Below, one piece after another: positions 1 to 7,934 of a stretch of DNA of 31,466 bases. The translations under genes were made by a program, and so were the position numbers. The notes under the pieces were generated by a model. It was not told the origin of the DNA and did not search any database. It saw only the letters and a list, made by a program, of their open reading frames with translations. The stretch is taken from positions 1-31,466 of IMG/VR virus record IMGVR_UViG_3300036770_000418; one strand, written 5' to 3'. Position 1 is the stretch's first letter, and each line of letters opens with the position of its first letter. Source of the stretch: a virus.

Positions 1-1476
1 GCATCAGAGTTTTTTGAAATTACAAAGCAAACGCCCCCGCGCCCATCTCTTTCTTTATCCAAAAGGAAAAGCCCGGAGCGAAAAGGAAAAGGTCATGACC
101 GACCGCGCATTGAAACGATCGTCGCGAATGCCGTTGGATCACATGGGCCCCAAGTGGCCCAATGGGCTAAGCGTGTGCTCGGAGTGGAGCTCATGCCCTG
201 GCAGCTGCACGTGCTCAACGGTCAGCTCAGCGTTGACGTCGATGGGCGATGGTGCAACCCCCTGTCTCTGGTCAGTGTCGCACGACAAAACGGCAAGACG
301 GTCGCGCTCAAAGCGCTGCTCGGATGGTGGCTGACCGATTACTCCAGGCACGCAGGGCCGCAAACGATTCTGACCACCGCGCACCGGCTCGATCTGGCGA
401 CTGCACTGTTCCAAGACCTAGCGCCGATACTTGAGGCGAAGTTTGATGTCAAAGCGGTGTGGGCTTACGGTCGTAACAGCATCAAGATTGGCGACAGCGC
501 ATGGCACGTGAAGGCTGCACGACCCAGCGCCGGTCACGGCATGAGCGTCGATCTGATTCTGGCTGACGAAGTATTTGGCATTGACTCCGAGACGCTAGAC
601 ATCGGCCTGTTGCCTACGCAACGTGCACGACCCAATCCGTTGTGCTCGATGTGGTCAACGGCAGGCACCGAGGAATCGGTAGCGATGCTGCGTTGGCGTG
701 AGCAGGGCTTACGTGCAATTGATGAGAATAAGAGCACTGGCATTTACCTGGCTGAATACTCGCCGCCGCCAGACATTGAGCCGATGAGCGAGGCCGCGTG
801 GGAGTACGCCAACCCAGCGCTCGGACACACGCTTGACATACGCACGATCCAGCAAGAGTCAAAGTCTCCGAATCGTGCAGGCTTCCTACGCTCAAGTGTC
901 AACCTATGGGTACAGTCCGAAATCTCTTGGCTGCCGCCAGGCAAATGGGAATCGCACGCAACCGACAAGCCACCGATGCCTGGTGGCGTGCTCGCGGTCG
1001 AGGTGGCGATGGAGGATGGGCGCTACGTCGCAGTGCGTTGCAACGCGAACTCTGCTGGGATGCTGACTGCGACTGTCGCGTTCATGTGCGAGACAATTAC
1101 CCAGGTGTGGGAGCACATCAGGATTCAGATGCGCGACAACCCCAATCTGACTGTTGCCATTACACCGACACTCGACACCAACTGCCCGACTGATCTAGCT
1201 AGGCGTCGCGTCATCGTCGGCTACCAAGAAATCACGCGCTACACATCAATGGTGCGTCAGCTCATCAACGAGGGCCGCGTCAATCACACCGGCGAGACAA
1301 TGCTTGCAGAGCATGTCGGTCGCGCTGTCGCTGTCAAGACGCCTGGCAGCATCGCGTTGAGCTCCACCAAGTCAGCCGGGCCAATCGAGCTTGCTCGATG
1401 CTTGGTGTGGGCTGTCGGATTGTCTGCAAGACCGCGCCCGATGGTCAACCGACCTGTCATTGCATCAAGCGCCTAG
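1..1476 (+). CDS. terL: HNH-terminase large subunit fusion, 5' partial (unit 1)
   Basis: DNA-packaging motor ATPase, truncated by the window edge; the frame is open from base 1, which corresponds to residue 100 of the complete copy at 15448. The first residues are a basic, proline/serine-rich linker. The ATPase follows, with a Walker A of the terminase type (RQNGKT, about residues 194-199 in full-length numbering) and a Walker B ending in DE (288-289). The C-terminal part is the RNase H-like nuclease domain. The missing N-terminus carries an HNH domain in both other copies (15448 and 31135). Differences from unit 2 are few: DRPRIETIVANAV against DLPRIETIIADAA, DVDG against NAEG, and RIQM against RQQI. 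The stop is followed by 11 bases and then the portal start. Confidence 0.93.
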   Translation, partial: ASEFFEITKQTPPRPSLSLSKRKSPERKGKGHDRPRIETIVANAVGSHGPQVAQWAKRVLGVELMPWQLHVLNGQLSVDVDGRWCNPLSLVSVARQNGKTVALKALLGWWLTDYSRHAGPQTILTTAHRLDLATALFQDLAPILEAKFDVKAVWAYGRNSIKIGDSAWHVKAARPSAGHGMSVDLILADEVFGIDSETLDIGLLPTQRARPNPLCSMWSTAGTEESVAMLRWREQGLRAIDENKSTGIYLAEYSPPPDIEPMSEAAWEYANPALGHTLDIRTIQQESKSPNRAGFLRSSVNLWVQSEISWLPPGKWESHATDKPPMPGGVLAVEVAMEDGRYVAVRCNANSAGMLTATVAFMCETITQVWEHIRIQMRDNPNLTVAITPTLDTNCPTDLARRRVIVGYQEITRYTSMVRQLINEGRVNHTGETMLAEHVGRAVAVKTPGSIALSSTKSAGPIELARCLVWAVGLSARPRPMVNRPVIASSA

Positions 1477-1487
1477 ACTGACCAGCC

Positions 1488-2582
1488 ATGGCATCACTAT
1501 TCAGCTTGAAGCGCGGCACACCCAATCAGACTCAGGCGCGCATCGGCGCTGCCGGGGCTGCAGGCGACCCATACGTCGGCAACTTTATGACCTACACCGT
1601 GGACTTCACACGGTCACAGGCCATCCAGATACCGACAATCAGCCGCGCACGCGACCTGATCTGCGGCATGATCGGCTGCCTACCGATTCACCAATACAGC
1701 AAGCAGTGGATTGATGACGATTACGAGGATGTCGAGCTGCCCGACGACACGTGGTTTCATCAGCCCGACCCGAACGTGACGCGTAATTTTATTCTTAGCT
1801 GGACTGCCGACGACTTGTTTTTTTACGGTCGCGCATTCTGGGTAGTCACTAGCCGATTCGGCAACGGATTCCCAGCAACCTTTACGTGGATTCCTGCCTC
1901 GAATGTGCAAACTCGGGATCAAGCAGGCCCGATTTATTTCGGTGTTTCTAAAGAGGTGTATTTCAACGGCACACTGCTCAACCCGAATGACGTAGTGCAG
2001 TTCCTGTCACCGATTCAAGGCGTGTTGAGTGCAGGCGCACGCTCGATTCGTACCAACATCAACCTTGACACGAGCGCTGAGCGCTTTGCACGCAATCAGA
2101 CGCCAGCCGGTGTGCTCAAGCAAACCGAGGGCGAGCCGTTGAGCGCCGAGGAATTGAGCGAACTGGCTGCAGGCTTTGCAGCTGCACGAAACAACAACGC
2201 CATTGCCGCTCTCAACCAATACGTCGATTGGAAAGAGTCGTACATGGATCCGAGCAAGCTGCAATTGACCGAGGCACGCACGTACCAGGCGCTTGAGATG
2301 TCGCGTCTTGCCAACATTCCGCCATACCTGGTCGGCGCACCGACTGGCGGCGGCATGACGTACCAAAACGCATTGCAAGCACGCCAAGACCTGTACCTGT
2401 TCGGCGCAAAACCGTACATTGATTGCATCGAGTCAACGCTGTCGATGAACAACGTGACACCGCGCGGTCGTTACATCTACCTTGACGTAGAGTATTACCT
2501 GGAGGAAGCAAATAGTGTGCCGGGGTCGGACAACGCTGCACCGACTCCGGCGCAACCCACTCGAGAAATTGAGAACACATGA
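1488..2582 (+). CDS. Portal protein (unit 1)
   Basis: HK97-type portal, the dodecameric ring at the capsid vertex through which DNA enters. At 364 residues it is short for the family. Recognised by its place between terminase and prohead protease and by family-like segments: the early PTISRARDLICGMIG helix, the FFYGRAFWVV region, and the C-terminal LANIPPYLVGAP with a following Thr/Tyr-rich turn. The C-terminus is a proline-rich tail. No Shine-Dalgarno is visible before ATG 1488; a TAGACT hexamer lies eight bases upstream, so a leaderless transcript is possible. The stop overlaps the next ATG (ATGA). Unit 2 differs by only two residues (S/T and N/D). Confidence 0.92.
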   Translation: MASLFSLKRGTPNQTQARIGAAGAAGDPYVGNFMTYTVDFTRSQAIQIPTISRARDLICGMIGCLPIHQYSKQWIDDDYEDVELPDDTWFHQPDPNVTRNFILSWTADDLFFYGRAFWVVTSRFGNGFPATFTWIPASNVQTRDQAGPIYFGVSKEVYFNGTLLNPNDVVQFLSPIQGVLSAGARSIRTNINLDTSAERFARNQTPAGVLKQTEGEPLSAEELSELAAGFAAARNNNAIAALNQYVDWKESYMDPSKLQLTEARTYQALEMSRLANIPPYLVGAPTGGGMTYQNALQARQDLYLFGAKPYIDCIESTLSMNNVTPRGRYIYLDVEYYLEEANSVPGSDNAAPTPAQPTREIENT

Positions 2583-4102
2583 TCAAGCTGACCGCCACCG
2601 ACACGTTCATCATCGCTGAGGAAGGCGAATCCCCACGCACCATTTCGGGCGTCGCAGTGCCGTGGAATACCGAGGCCACCGTTTCGGATGGCACTCGCGT
2701 CATGTTCGAGCGCGGCAGCCTGGCAACCAGCGGCAAGAACCCGAAACTGCTCAAGTATCACGACGATACGGCCCCAGTTGGCATCGTCACCGGGCGTGTG
2801 GACTCAGAAAAGGGCATGCTGTTCACGGCTCGAATCAGCGCCACCTCAGAAGGCAACGACATGCTCGAGCTCATCAAAGACGGTGCCGTAGATGCCGTTT
2901 CGGTGGGCGTCAACCCGGTTGACTACAGCTTCAACGACCAAGGCGTCATGGTGATCAGCCGTGGCGACTGGGTAGAGTTGTCGCTAGTCACCGCACCGGC
3001 ATTCCGCGGTGCTACGATTACAGAGGTTGCAGCGACCGAAGCAAAACCGACAGAGGAGCTACAACCAATGACCGACAAGATTGAAACCGCCGCAGCAGTC
3101 GCTGAAGTTCCAGCCGCTGCACCAGCCGCACCAGTGTGGGCTGCAGCCAAGAAAGAGTTCAAGCTCCCGTCGGCTGCCGAATACGTCAGCAAAATTCTGC
3201 GCGGTGGCGCCGAAGCACGCGAATTTGTCGCCAACATCAAGGCCGCTGCGCCCGATGTGGTCACGACCGACACGCCAGGCATCCTGCCAGAGCCCATCGT
3301 CGGCCCGGTGTACAACAACTTCCGTGGCCTGCGCCCGGTCGTCGATGCAATTGGCGTCAAGGCAATGCCAGGTGGCGGCAAAGTGTTCCGTCGCCCCGAA
3401 GTCACCACGCACACCACGATTGGTGCCAGCAACGGCGAAAACGCCAACCTCGATCAAGGAACGTTTGTCGTGTCAAACCGCAACGTCACCAAGGGTGTTT
3501 ACGGCGGCTACGTGCGGCTCTCCGAGGAGGACATGGAATGGACTGAACCATCAGTCCTCGGCCTCCTGCTCGATGACATGGCCCGCGTCTACGCCAACGA
3601 AACCGACAACGTCGCAGCCGACAACCTCAAGACTGGCGCAACGCAAACCAACGGCATCGGCGCATGGTCAAACGTGTCCGACCCGGCAGTGCTTGTCGAC
3701 TGGATTGGTGAAGCCGCAACGCTGATCCTGACCCAGAGCAACGGCAACCTGCCAACGCACCTGTTCGTGTCGCCCGACATCTGGGAAAAGCTCATTGCAG
3801 TGGTCGACGGTCAAGACCGACCGCTGTTCCCAATCATCAGCCCGGTCAACGCGTTTGGACAAGGCGTCGGCCCAACCACGACCAGCGGCAACGTATTCGG
3901 CCTGACCCTCGTGGTCGACCGCAATTTCGCCAACGAAACGTTGATCATGGGCGACCCGAGCGGATTCGAAATCTTCGAACAGCAGAAGGGCGCACTCCAA
4001 GTCGAGGCCGCTGACGGTTCGCTGTCGCGATACATCAAGTTCCGCGGCTACTTCGCCACGTTGATGATGGATCCGAAGAAGTTCGTCAAAGCCACCGTCT
4101 AA
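2579..4102 (+). CDS. Prohead protease-major capsid protein fusion (unit 1)
   Basis: One 507-residue frame holds two functions. Residues 1 to about 150 form an HK97 gp4-like (S78-type) prohead protease, with candidate catalytic His61 (KYHDD), Ser108 (DAVSVGVNP) and Glu133 (VELSLVTAPA). After an Ala/Pro-rich linker (about 165-195) comes an HK97-fold major capsid protein ending near LMMDPKKFVK. The fusion could place one protease per capsid subunit, but an in-frame ATG at 3068 preceded by GAGGAG (9-base spacing) would yield a free 344-residue capsid protein as well. The protease half is nearly identical to unit 2 (I/V at residue 69), while the capsid half diverges abruptly after base 3160. Such fusions are known in some small actinophages. 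ATG 2579 overlaps the portal stop. Confidence 0.92.
   Translation: MIKLTATDTFIIAEEGESPRTISGVAVPWNTEATVSDGTRVMFERGSLATSGKNPKLLKYHDDTAPVGIVTGRVDSEKGMLFTARISATSEGNDMLELIKDGAVDAVSVGVNPVDYSFNDQGVMVISRGDWVELSLVTAPAFRGATITEVAATEAKPTEELQPMTDKIETAAAVAEVPAAAPAAPVWAAAKKEFKLPSAAEYVSKILRGGAEAREFVANIKAAAPDVVTTDTPGILPEPIVGPVYNNFRGLRPVVDAIGVKAMPGGGKVFRRPEVTTHTTIGASNGENANLDQGTFVVSNRNVTKGVYGGYVRLSEEDMEWTEPSVLGLLLDDMARVYANETDNVAADNLKTGATQTNGIGAWSNVSDPAVLVDWIGEAATLILTQSNGNLPTHLFVSPDIWEKLIAVVDGQDRPLFPIISPVNAFGQGVGPTTTSGNVFGLTLVVDRNFANETLIMGDPSGFEIFEQQKGALQVEAADGSLSRYIKFRGYFATLMMDPKKFVKATV
3053..3070 (+). promoter_or_regulatory. Internal ribosome-binding site and start for free capsid protein (unit 1)
   Basis: GAGGAG at 3053-3058 lies nine bases before an in-frame ATG (3068) within the protease-capsid fusion. 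Initiation here would give the capsid domain without the protease (MTDKIETAAAV..., 344 residues). The motif, spacing and ATG are the same in unit 2. Internal initiation is inferred, not shown. Confidence 0.55.
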
Positions 4103-4133
4103 ACGTAAGTTCGCCTCCTCCAAGCGACTAACG

Positions 4134-4187
4134 CCGTGGCGACGTACACCATCACCCACTCCCAGGTGTTGGATAACGTCGCCACGG
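4134..4187 (+). promoter_or_regulatory. Start-codon-sequestering hairpin of the connector gene (unit 1)
   Basis: A perfect 12-base inverted repeat: CCGTGGCGACGT at 4134-4145 and ACGTCGCCACGG at 4176-4187, with a 30-base loop. The left arm contains the GTG start codon (4136). Immediately upstream is CCTCCTCC, the opposite of a Shine-Dalgarno, and no purine-rich site precedes the start. In RNA the stem would hide the start. The arms are unchanged in unit 2, where the changes fall in the loop. Confidence 0.55.
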
Positions 4188-4765
4188 TACAGGTCTTGCA
4201 GCAACCCGAATTTGAGGTTGGGCAATCAATCACGATCAGCGGTCTGTCGGGTTTTAACGGCACGCACGTGATCACGGCTCTGCCCGAGTATTACTTCACC
4301 GGCGTCAGCGACCAAGGCGACTACGAATACGACACGTCGCGCATCATCCTCAATCAAATCCAGTTTGCGCTCACGGCAGATGACCAAGAGCGTGCAGCTG
4401 CGTCAGGCAGCCTCACCTACTCGGTTACGTGCACGTGGATTAGCCAGGGCGACCTCGAGGATTACCTCGGCTACACGTTTACGAGCCCGAGCGCCGATTA
4501 CGACATCATGGTGATGGCGGTCGGTGCAGCCAACGCATTCGCATTCCGTAGGCGTCAAGAATCGGGTTATTGGGATTCGCCGAGCACCGTGCCGGGGCTT
4601 GATGTCAAGCTGGGCACCACGATGTATGCAGCTGTGCTGTACCGCGAGAAGGGCAGTGTCGAGGGCTTGGCGTCGTTTGATCCGCTGGCTGTCGGCGGCC
4701 CTGTGGCAGGCAACTTCGGTCAAATCATGCGCCTGCTCGGTGTGAATAAACCGCAGGTCGCCTGA
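4136..4765 (+). CDS. Head-tail connector, gp6-like adaptor with an N-terminal beta domain (unit 1)
   Basis: 209 residues. The C-terminal half (about 100-209) looks like the HK97 gp6-type adaptor that docks under the portal: LEDYLGYTFTS, an alpha-helical AAANAF-type segment with FRRRQESGYW, and a terminal segment running to VNKPQVA. The N-terminal 85 or so residues form a separate beta-rich domain of the kind repeated in phage structural proteins (VGQSITISGLSGFNGTHVI). Position directly after the capsid supports the role. The GTG start at 4136 is the only reasonable start, sits in a 12-bp stem and lacks a Shine-Dalgarno, suggesting low expression compared with capsid. The N-terminal domain varies between units while the adaptor half is almost unchanged. 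Confidence 0.7.
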   Translation: MATYTITHSQVLDNVATVQVLQQPEFEVGQSITISGLSGFNGTHVITALPEYYFTGVSDQGDYEYDTSRIILNQIQFALTADDQERAAASGSLTYSVTCTWISQGDLEDYLGYTFTSPSADYDIMVMAVGAANAFAFRRRQESGYWDSPSTVPGLDVKLGTTMYAAVLYREKGSVEGLASFDPLAVGGPVAGNFGQIMRLLGVNKPQVA

Positions 4766-5115
4766 TGCCCGACCAACTGTTCAAAACTGGCTACGACCAG
4801 CTCGTAAGCACGTTGCAGGCCATCACAGGGCTCAAGGTGTTTGATGATCCGCGCACACTCAACCCACCATGCGCCCTGGTCGAGGCACCGACCATTTCGT
4901 TGAACACCAACGTCAACGCAGACATGGAATTCCGCGTCGTAATCATTGCACCGGGAATCGGAGACAATCGCACGATGGACACGCTGCTCGATACAGCCGA
5001 CCTCGTGCGCGAAGCCAAGATTGGTCTTACAGCGGCACGACCAACCACGGTCAGTTATGGCGGTATGGATTACAGCGCCTACGAGCTCACCATACGCACC
5101 AAAGTAAGCCCCTAG
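4765..5115 (+). CDS. Tail terminator-like head-tail joining protein (unit 1)
   Basis: 116 residues, starting at the A of the previous stop (TGATG). Its place between the connector and the major tail protein, its size and its alpha/beta pattern (N-terminal helix, a PPCALVEAP strand-turn, an EFRVVIIAP strand, a helix with LLDTADLVREA, and a C-terminal YELTIRTKV strand) fit the tail terminator family that caps the finished tail tube. No catalytic residues are expected. The only change in unit 2 is V/I in the central strand. The alternative is another small neck protein. Confidence 0.6.
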   Translation: MPDQLFKTGYDQLVSTLQAITGLKVFDDPRTLNPPCALVEAPTISLNTNVNADMEFRVVIIAPGIGDNRTMDTLLDTADLVREAKIGLTAARPTTVSYGGMDYSAYELTIRTKVSP

Positions 5116-5172
5116 GGCTACTAGACTGCGGATTGGCTTGCAGCGAGCCTCCACTTCAAGGAGTCACGTCAC

Positions 5173-5592
5173 ATGGCAGTTGCAACCACGATTCTCGGCC
5201 CAGCACTTTTCTCGGTAGGCGCATCGTCGCCGGGCACCGCGTACACCGACCAGGTGATCAGCGTCAGCGTCGTAAAAAGCCGCGAGGCACTTGACCAGTC
5301 ATCGATGGGCGATGGTGGCCGCCAGTTCGTTGGCGGATTAACCAACGTGGAAGTAACGGCAACCCTGCTGGCAAACAACACGGCTGTCAATGCGTTCGCT
5401 GCCCTGGTGGGCACGCGCTGCTACGTGGCTGCTCGTCGCTCAACGGGCGCAATCAGCACCGACAACGTGGAATACCAAGTCACTGGCGCATACCTTGAGT
5501 CATGCGATGTGGTCAACGCTTCGGTCGGAGAGCTGCAGGAAGTTGAGCTCACGTTCACTGGTGGCACGCTCGTCGAAGACACGACGCCATGA
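5173..5592 (+). CDS. Major tail protein (unit 1)
   Basis: 139-residue tail-tube subunit. It is recognised by location (after the terminator, before the frameshifting chaperone), by beta-rich composition and by the strongest ribosome-binding site of the head-tail region: AAGGAG at 5158-5163, nine bases before ATG 5173. A 57-base gap precedes it, the largest in the structural operon, with a TAGACT -10-like hexamer at 5122. That would fit a separate promoter for this abundant protein, but no -35 is visible. The size is small for the family but in keeping with a 15.7 kb genome. The stop overlaps the chaperone ATG. Confidence 0.8.
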   Translation: MAVATTILGPALFSVGASSPGTAYTDQVISVSVVKSREALDQSSMGDGGRQFVGGLTNVEVTATLLANNTAVNAFAALVGTRCYVAARRSTGAISTDNVEYQVTGAYLESCDVVNASVGELQEVELTFTGGTLVEDTTP

Positions 5593-5885
5593 AATTAAAA
5601 ATCACGATGGCGTATGCACAGCCATCGGGGCAAATCGTGACAGAGACTGTCACAACGAATCTTGGCACCGTTTGTGCGTGGGAGACTGCGCACGGCACGA
5701 GCAGTAAGAACCTTGTGACACGCGAACGACTTGATGATTACGGTTGGCTGTTTTGGTACAAATTGACCAAGCTGGGCAAAGAGAATCGCACGTGGGCCGA
5801 GTTTGAGGATGCGTTGGATGAGCTGATCGAGGTGCAGCCGATACAGGTAAACCCTACGGAAGCGGCAGTTACCGGCGCCAGCTAG
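5589..5885 (+). CDS. Tail assembly chaperone, short (unshifted) form (unit 1)
   Basis: 98-residue protein equivalent to lambda gpG. It would bind the tape measure during tail-tube assembly and be absent from the virion. Identity rests on position between the major tail protein and the tape measure and on the programmed slip near its 3' end. Residues around 45-80 contain the GWLFWYKLTKLGKENRTWAEF segment, and it ends IQVNPTEAAVTGAS. The protein is identical in both units. Confidence 0.82.
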   Translation: MKLKITMAYAQPSGQIVTETVTTNLGTVCAWETAHGTSSKNLVTRERLDDYGWLFWYKLTKLGKENRTWAEFEDALDELIEVQPIQVNPTEAAVTGAS

Positions 5886-5995
5886 CAGATCTGCTGCTCG
5901 CTACCGGATTCTGGCCGCCAGACGTACCGTTCGAGTTTGAGGATTTACGCACCGTGCAGTTCCTGTCAGAGAAAGCAAACCGACATGCCCGTTGA
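5589..5995 (+). CDS. Tail assembly chaperone, -1 frameshift-extended form (unit 1)
   Basis: Joined product of 5589-5855 and 5855-5995 (135 residues), the gpGT-type form. The extension runs through ADLLLATGFWPPDVPFEFED and LRTVQFLSEKANRHAR to TGA 5993-5995. It has the Trp-Pro-Pro and acidic/aromatic makeup of frameshift extensions in other actinophages. Between units the extension differs at third positions only (CTC/CTA, GCT/GCC, TTC/TTT), which is strong evidence that the -1 frame is translated. The next gene's ATG (5985) lies inside the extension. Confidence 0.82.
5849..5855 (+). promoter_or_regulatory. -1 ribosomal frameshift slippery site (unit 1)
   Basis: A AAC CCT in the chaperone frame is a canonical X XXY YYZ heptamer (X=A, Y=C, Z=T). 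The -1 frame is blocked by TGA at 5819-5821 and is open from there to 5995, so the slip must happen in this window, and this is the only canonical heptamer I see in it. It is unchanged in unit 2. Confidence 0.82.
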
Positions 5996-6536
5996 CACGC
6001 AGCTTGAGGTGTACGGCATCAAGAATGCCCTTAAAGAGCTCAACAAGATTGACAAATCATTGCGTCGTGAAATCACTAAGGATTACAAGCAAATAGTGAA
6101 ATCCGTGATTGATGACGCCAAATCAGTCATACCAAGCGATGCGCCCTTGTCCGGGTTAAACCGAAAATGGAAAACCAAATCAGGCCATGAGATTATTGGC
6201 GAGGGCGGCTGGAAACAGAGCGTGGCACAAAAGCTGCTAGTCGCAAAGATCAGTACGCGGCGTGTCAAAGAGTTCAAAGGCAACACCGTCAATGTCGGCA
6301 CGTTTCGGCTGGTGTGGTCAGGTATCGCCAACCAGACCTATGACATCGCAGGTCGCAAGTCCAGCAATGCGCTTGGTCGTGCCCTGGCTAATCGTTGGGG
6401 CAGTGCATCGCGTGTCATGTGGCCTAGTTACGAAAAAAACAAATCGCAAGTCGATGATGAGATGTTGCGACTGTGCGAACGCGTAATGAACGAAGTAAAC
6501 CGCAATCTCGTGACCGGCTCTGGCAAAGATTCGTAG
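5985..6536 (+). CDS. HK97 gp10-like minor tail / tail-completion protein (unit 1)
   Basis: 183 residues. ATG 5985 (MPVDTQLEVYG) is chosen over an upstream TTG because it overlaps the chaperone extension stop as other starts here do. The N-terminus (LEVYGIKNALKELNKIDKSL) and the following helix with DDAKSVIP resemble the HK97 gp10-like family of neck/tail-completion proteins. Those usually lie before the tail terminator, so a place between chaperone and tape measure is unusual. The protein is basic and Lys/Arg-rich. Unit 2 differs at two residues (N/D and V/A). Family assignment is moderate; a true minor tail protein is the alternative. Confidence 0.55.
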   Translation: MPVDTQLEVYGIKNALKELNKIDKSLRREITKDYKQIVKSVIDDAKSVIPSDAPLSGLNRKWKTKSGHEIIGEGGWKQSVAQKLLVAKISTRRVKEFKGNTVNVGTFRLVWSGIANQTYDIAGRKSSNALGRALANRWGSASRVMWPSYEKNKSQVDDEMLRLCERVMNEVNRNLVTGSGKDS

Positions 6537-6545
6537 GATGTCCTA

Positions 6546-7934
6546 ATGGCTGTATCAATACCCATCGTTTCCGAGTTTGATAGCAAAGGCATCAAGTCGG
6601 CTATCGCTGAGTTCAAGTCGCTCGAGGGCGCTGGCGCTAAAGCCAAGTTTGCATTAACGAAGGCCGCAGTACCAGCCACTGCTGCCATCGGTGCCCTGGC
6701 TGGAATCATCGGCGTATCTGCCAAGGCCGCAATGGAGGATGCAGCTGCACAAGATCACCTTGCAGGCGTCATGCGTCGCGCCGGTATGGCGACCGATGAA
6801 CAGATTGCCTCGACGGAAGCGTTTATTTCGGCGCAATCCAGATTGACCGCGACCACGGATGACGAATTGAGGCCAGCGATGGCAACCCTCGTCAATGCAG
6901 TCGGTGAAGCCAATTACGCCCAGGAGTTGCTGGTCAAAGCCCAAGACATCGCAGTTTCAACTGGCACAGACCTTGCGACCGTCACTGACGCCATGGCAAA
7001 GGCTGCCAACGGCAACATGAAGGCACTTGGCAACCTTGACCCATACGTCAGGCAGATGATTAAAGGTGGCGCTGAATTTGATGAGGTGATGCAGGCGTTG
7101 GAGATTCACACAGGCGCTGCGAGTCAGGCTGCCGAGACCCAGGCAGGCAAGATGAAAAATCTGCAGATTCAATTTGGTGAGGCTCAGGAATCGATTGGTG
7201 CCGCATTCCTGCCGGTGCTAACCGCGCTAGTCGAAAAGCTGATTCCTGTGGCAACGTGGATGCAAGAAAACACCAACATCGTGTTGATTCTCATGGGCGT
7301 GGTCGGCGGCCTGGCCGGTGCAATCCTCGCCATCAACGCAGCAATGAAGGTGTATCAAGCAACGCTTGTCGTCGTCAAAGTCGCCCAGGCTGCGCTGAAT
7401 TTTGTGATGGCAGCCAATCCCATTGGGGTGGTCGTCCTCGCCATTGCGGCTTTAGTCGCGGCGCTTGTACTTGCCTACAACAAATCTGAGACATTCCGAA
7501 ACGCCATTGATGCGATGTTTAGTTTCATCAAGACCGCCATCGAGGGCTCGGTTGATTTCATCAAGGGCTACCTCAATACAGTGCTGGGTTTCTACAAGAG
7601 CATTTTTAACGGCATCGCAAAGCTGTGGAATAGCACCGTAGGCAAGCTGTCATTCAAGGTGCCCGATTGGGTGCCTGGGCTCGGCGGCAAAGGCTTCAGC
7701 GTGCCGCAAATCCCGATGCTTGCAGAGGGCGGCATCGTGACGGGGCCAACCTTGGCGATGATTGGTGAGGCAGGCCCAGAGGCCGTAGTGCCGCTGTCAA
7801 AGATGGGTCAGATGGGCAACATCACCATCAACATCAATTCCACAGTCGCTGATGATCGCCTGGGCGACATCATCGTCAACGCAATCAGGCAATACAACCG
7901 GCGCAGCGGCCCAGCACAAATAGCGGTCGCCTAA
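6546..7934 (+). CDS. Tape measure protein (unit 1)
   Basis: 462 residues, very short for a tape measure. With the usual 0.15 nm per residue it predicts a tail of about 70 nm. The N-terminal half is helical and Ala-rich (KGIKSAIAEFKSLEGAG, then KMKNLQIQFGEAQESIGAAF). A strongly hydrophobic region at about 245-315 offers two or three membrane-spanning stretches (LILMGVVGGLAGAILAI and GVVVLAIAALVAALVLAY) that could help DNA cross the host membrane. Near the C-terminus is the common tape-measure segment LAEGGIVTGPTLAMIGEAGP. The stop overlaps the next ATG (TAATG). Confidence 0.9.
   Translation: MAVSIPIVSEFDSKGIKSAIAEFKSLEGAGAKAKFALTKAAVPATAAIGALAGIIGVSAKAAMEDAAAQDHLAGVMRRAGMATDEQIASTEAFISAQSRLTATTDDELRPAMATLVNAVGEANYAQELLVKAQDIAVSTGTDLATVTDAMAKAANGNMKALGNLDPYVRQMIKGGAEFDEVMQALEIHTGAASQAAETQAGKMKNLQIQFGEAQESIGAAFLPVLTALVEKLIPVATWMQENTNIVLILMGVVGGLAGAILAINAAMKVYQATLVVVKVAQAALNFVMAANPIGVVVLAIAALVAALVLAYNKSETFRNAIDAMFSFIKTAIEGSVDFIKGYLNTVLGFYKSIFNGIAKLWNSTVGKLSFKVPDWVPGLGGKGFSVPQIPMLAEGGIVTGPTLAMIGEAGPEAVVPLSKMGQMGNITININSTVADDRLGDIIVNAIRQYNRRSGPAQIAVA

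Noticed and set aside
5937-5984. Longer start (TTG 5937) for the gp10-like gene
   Set aside because: This stretch is the -1 frameshift extension of the chaperone; ATG 5985 overlaps that stop and gives a family-like N-terminus.
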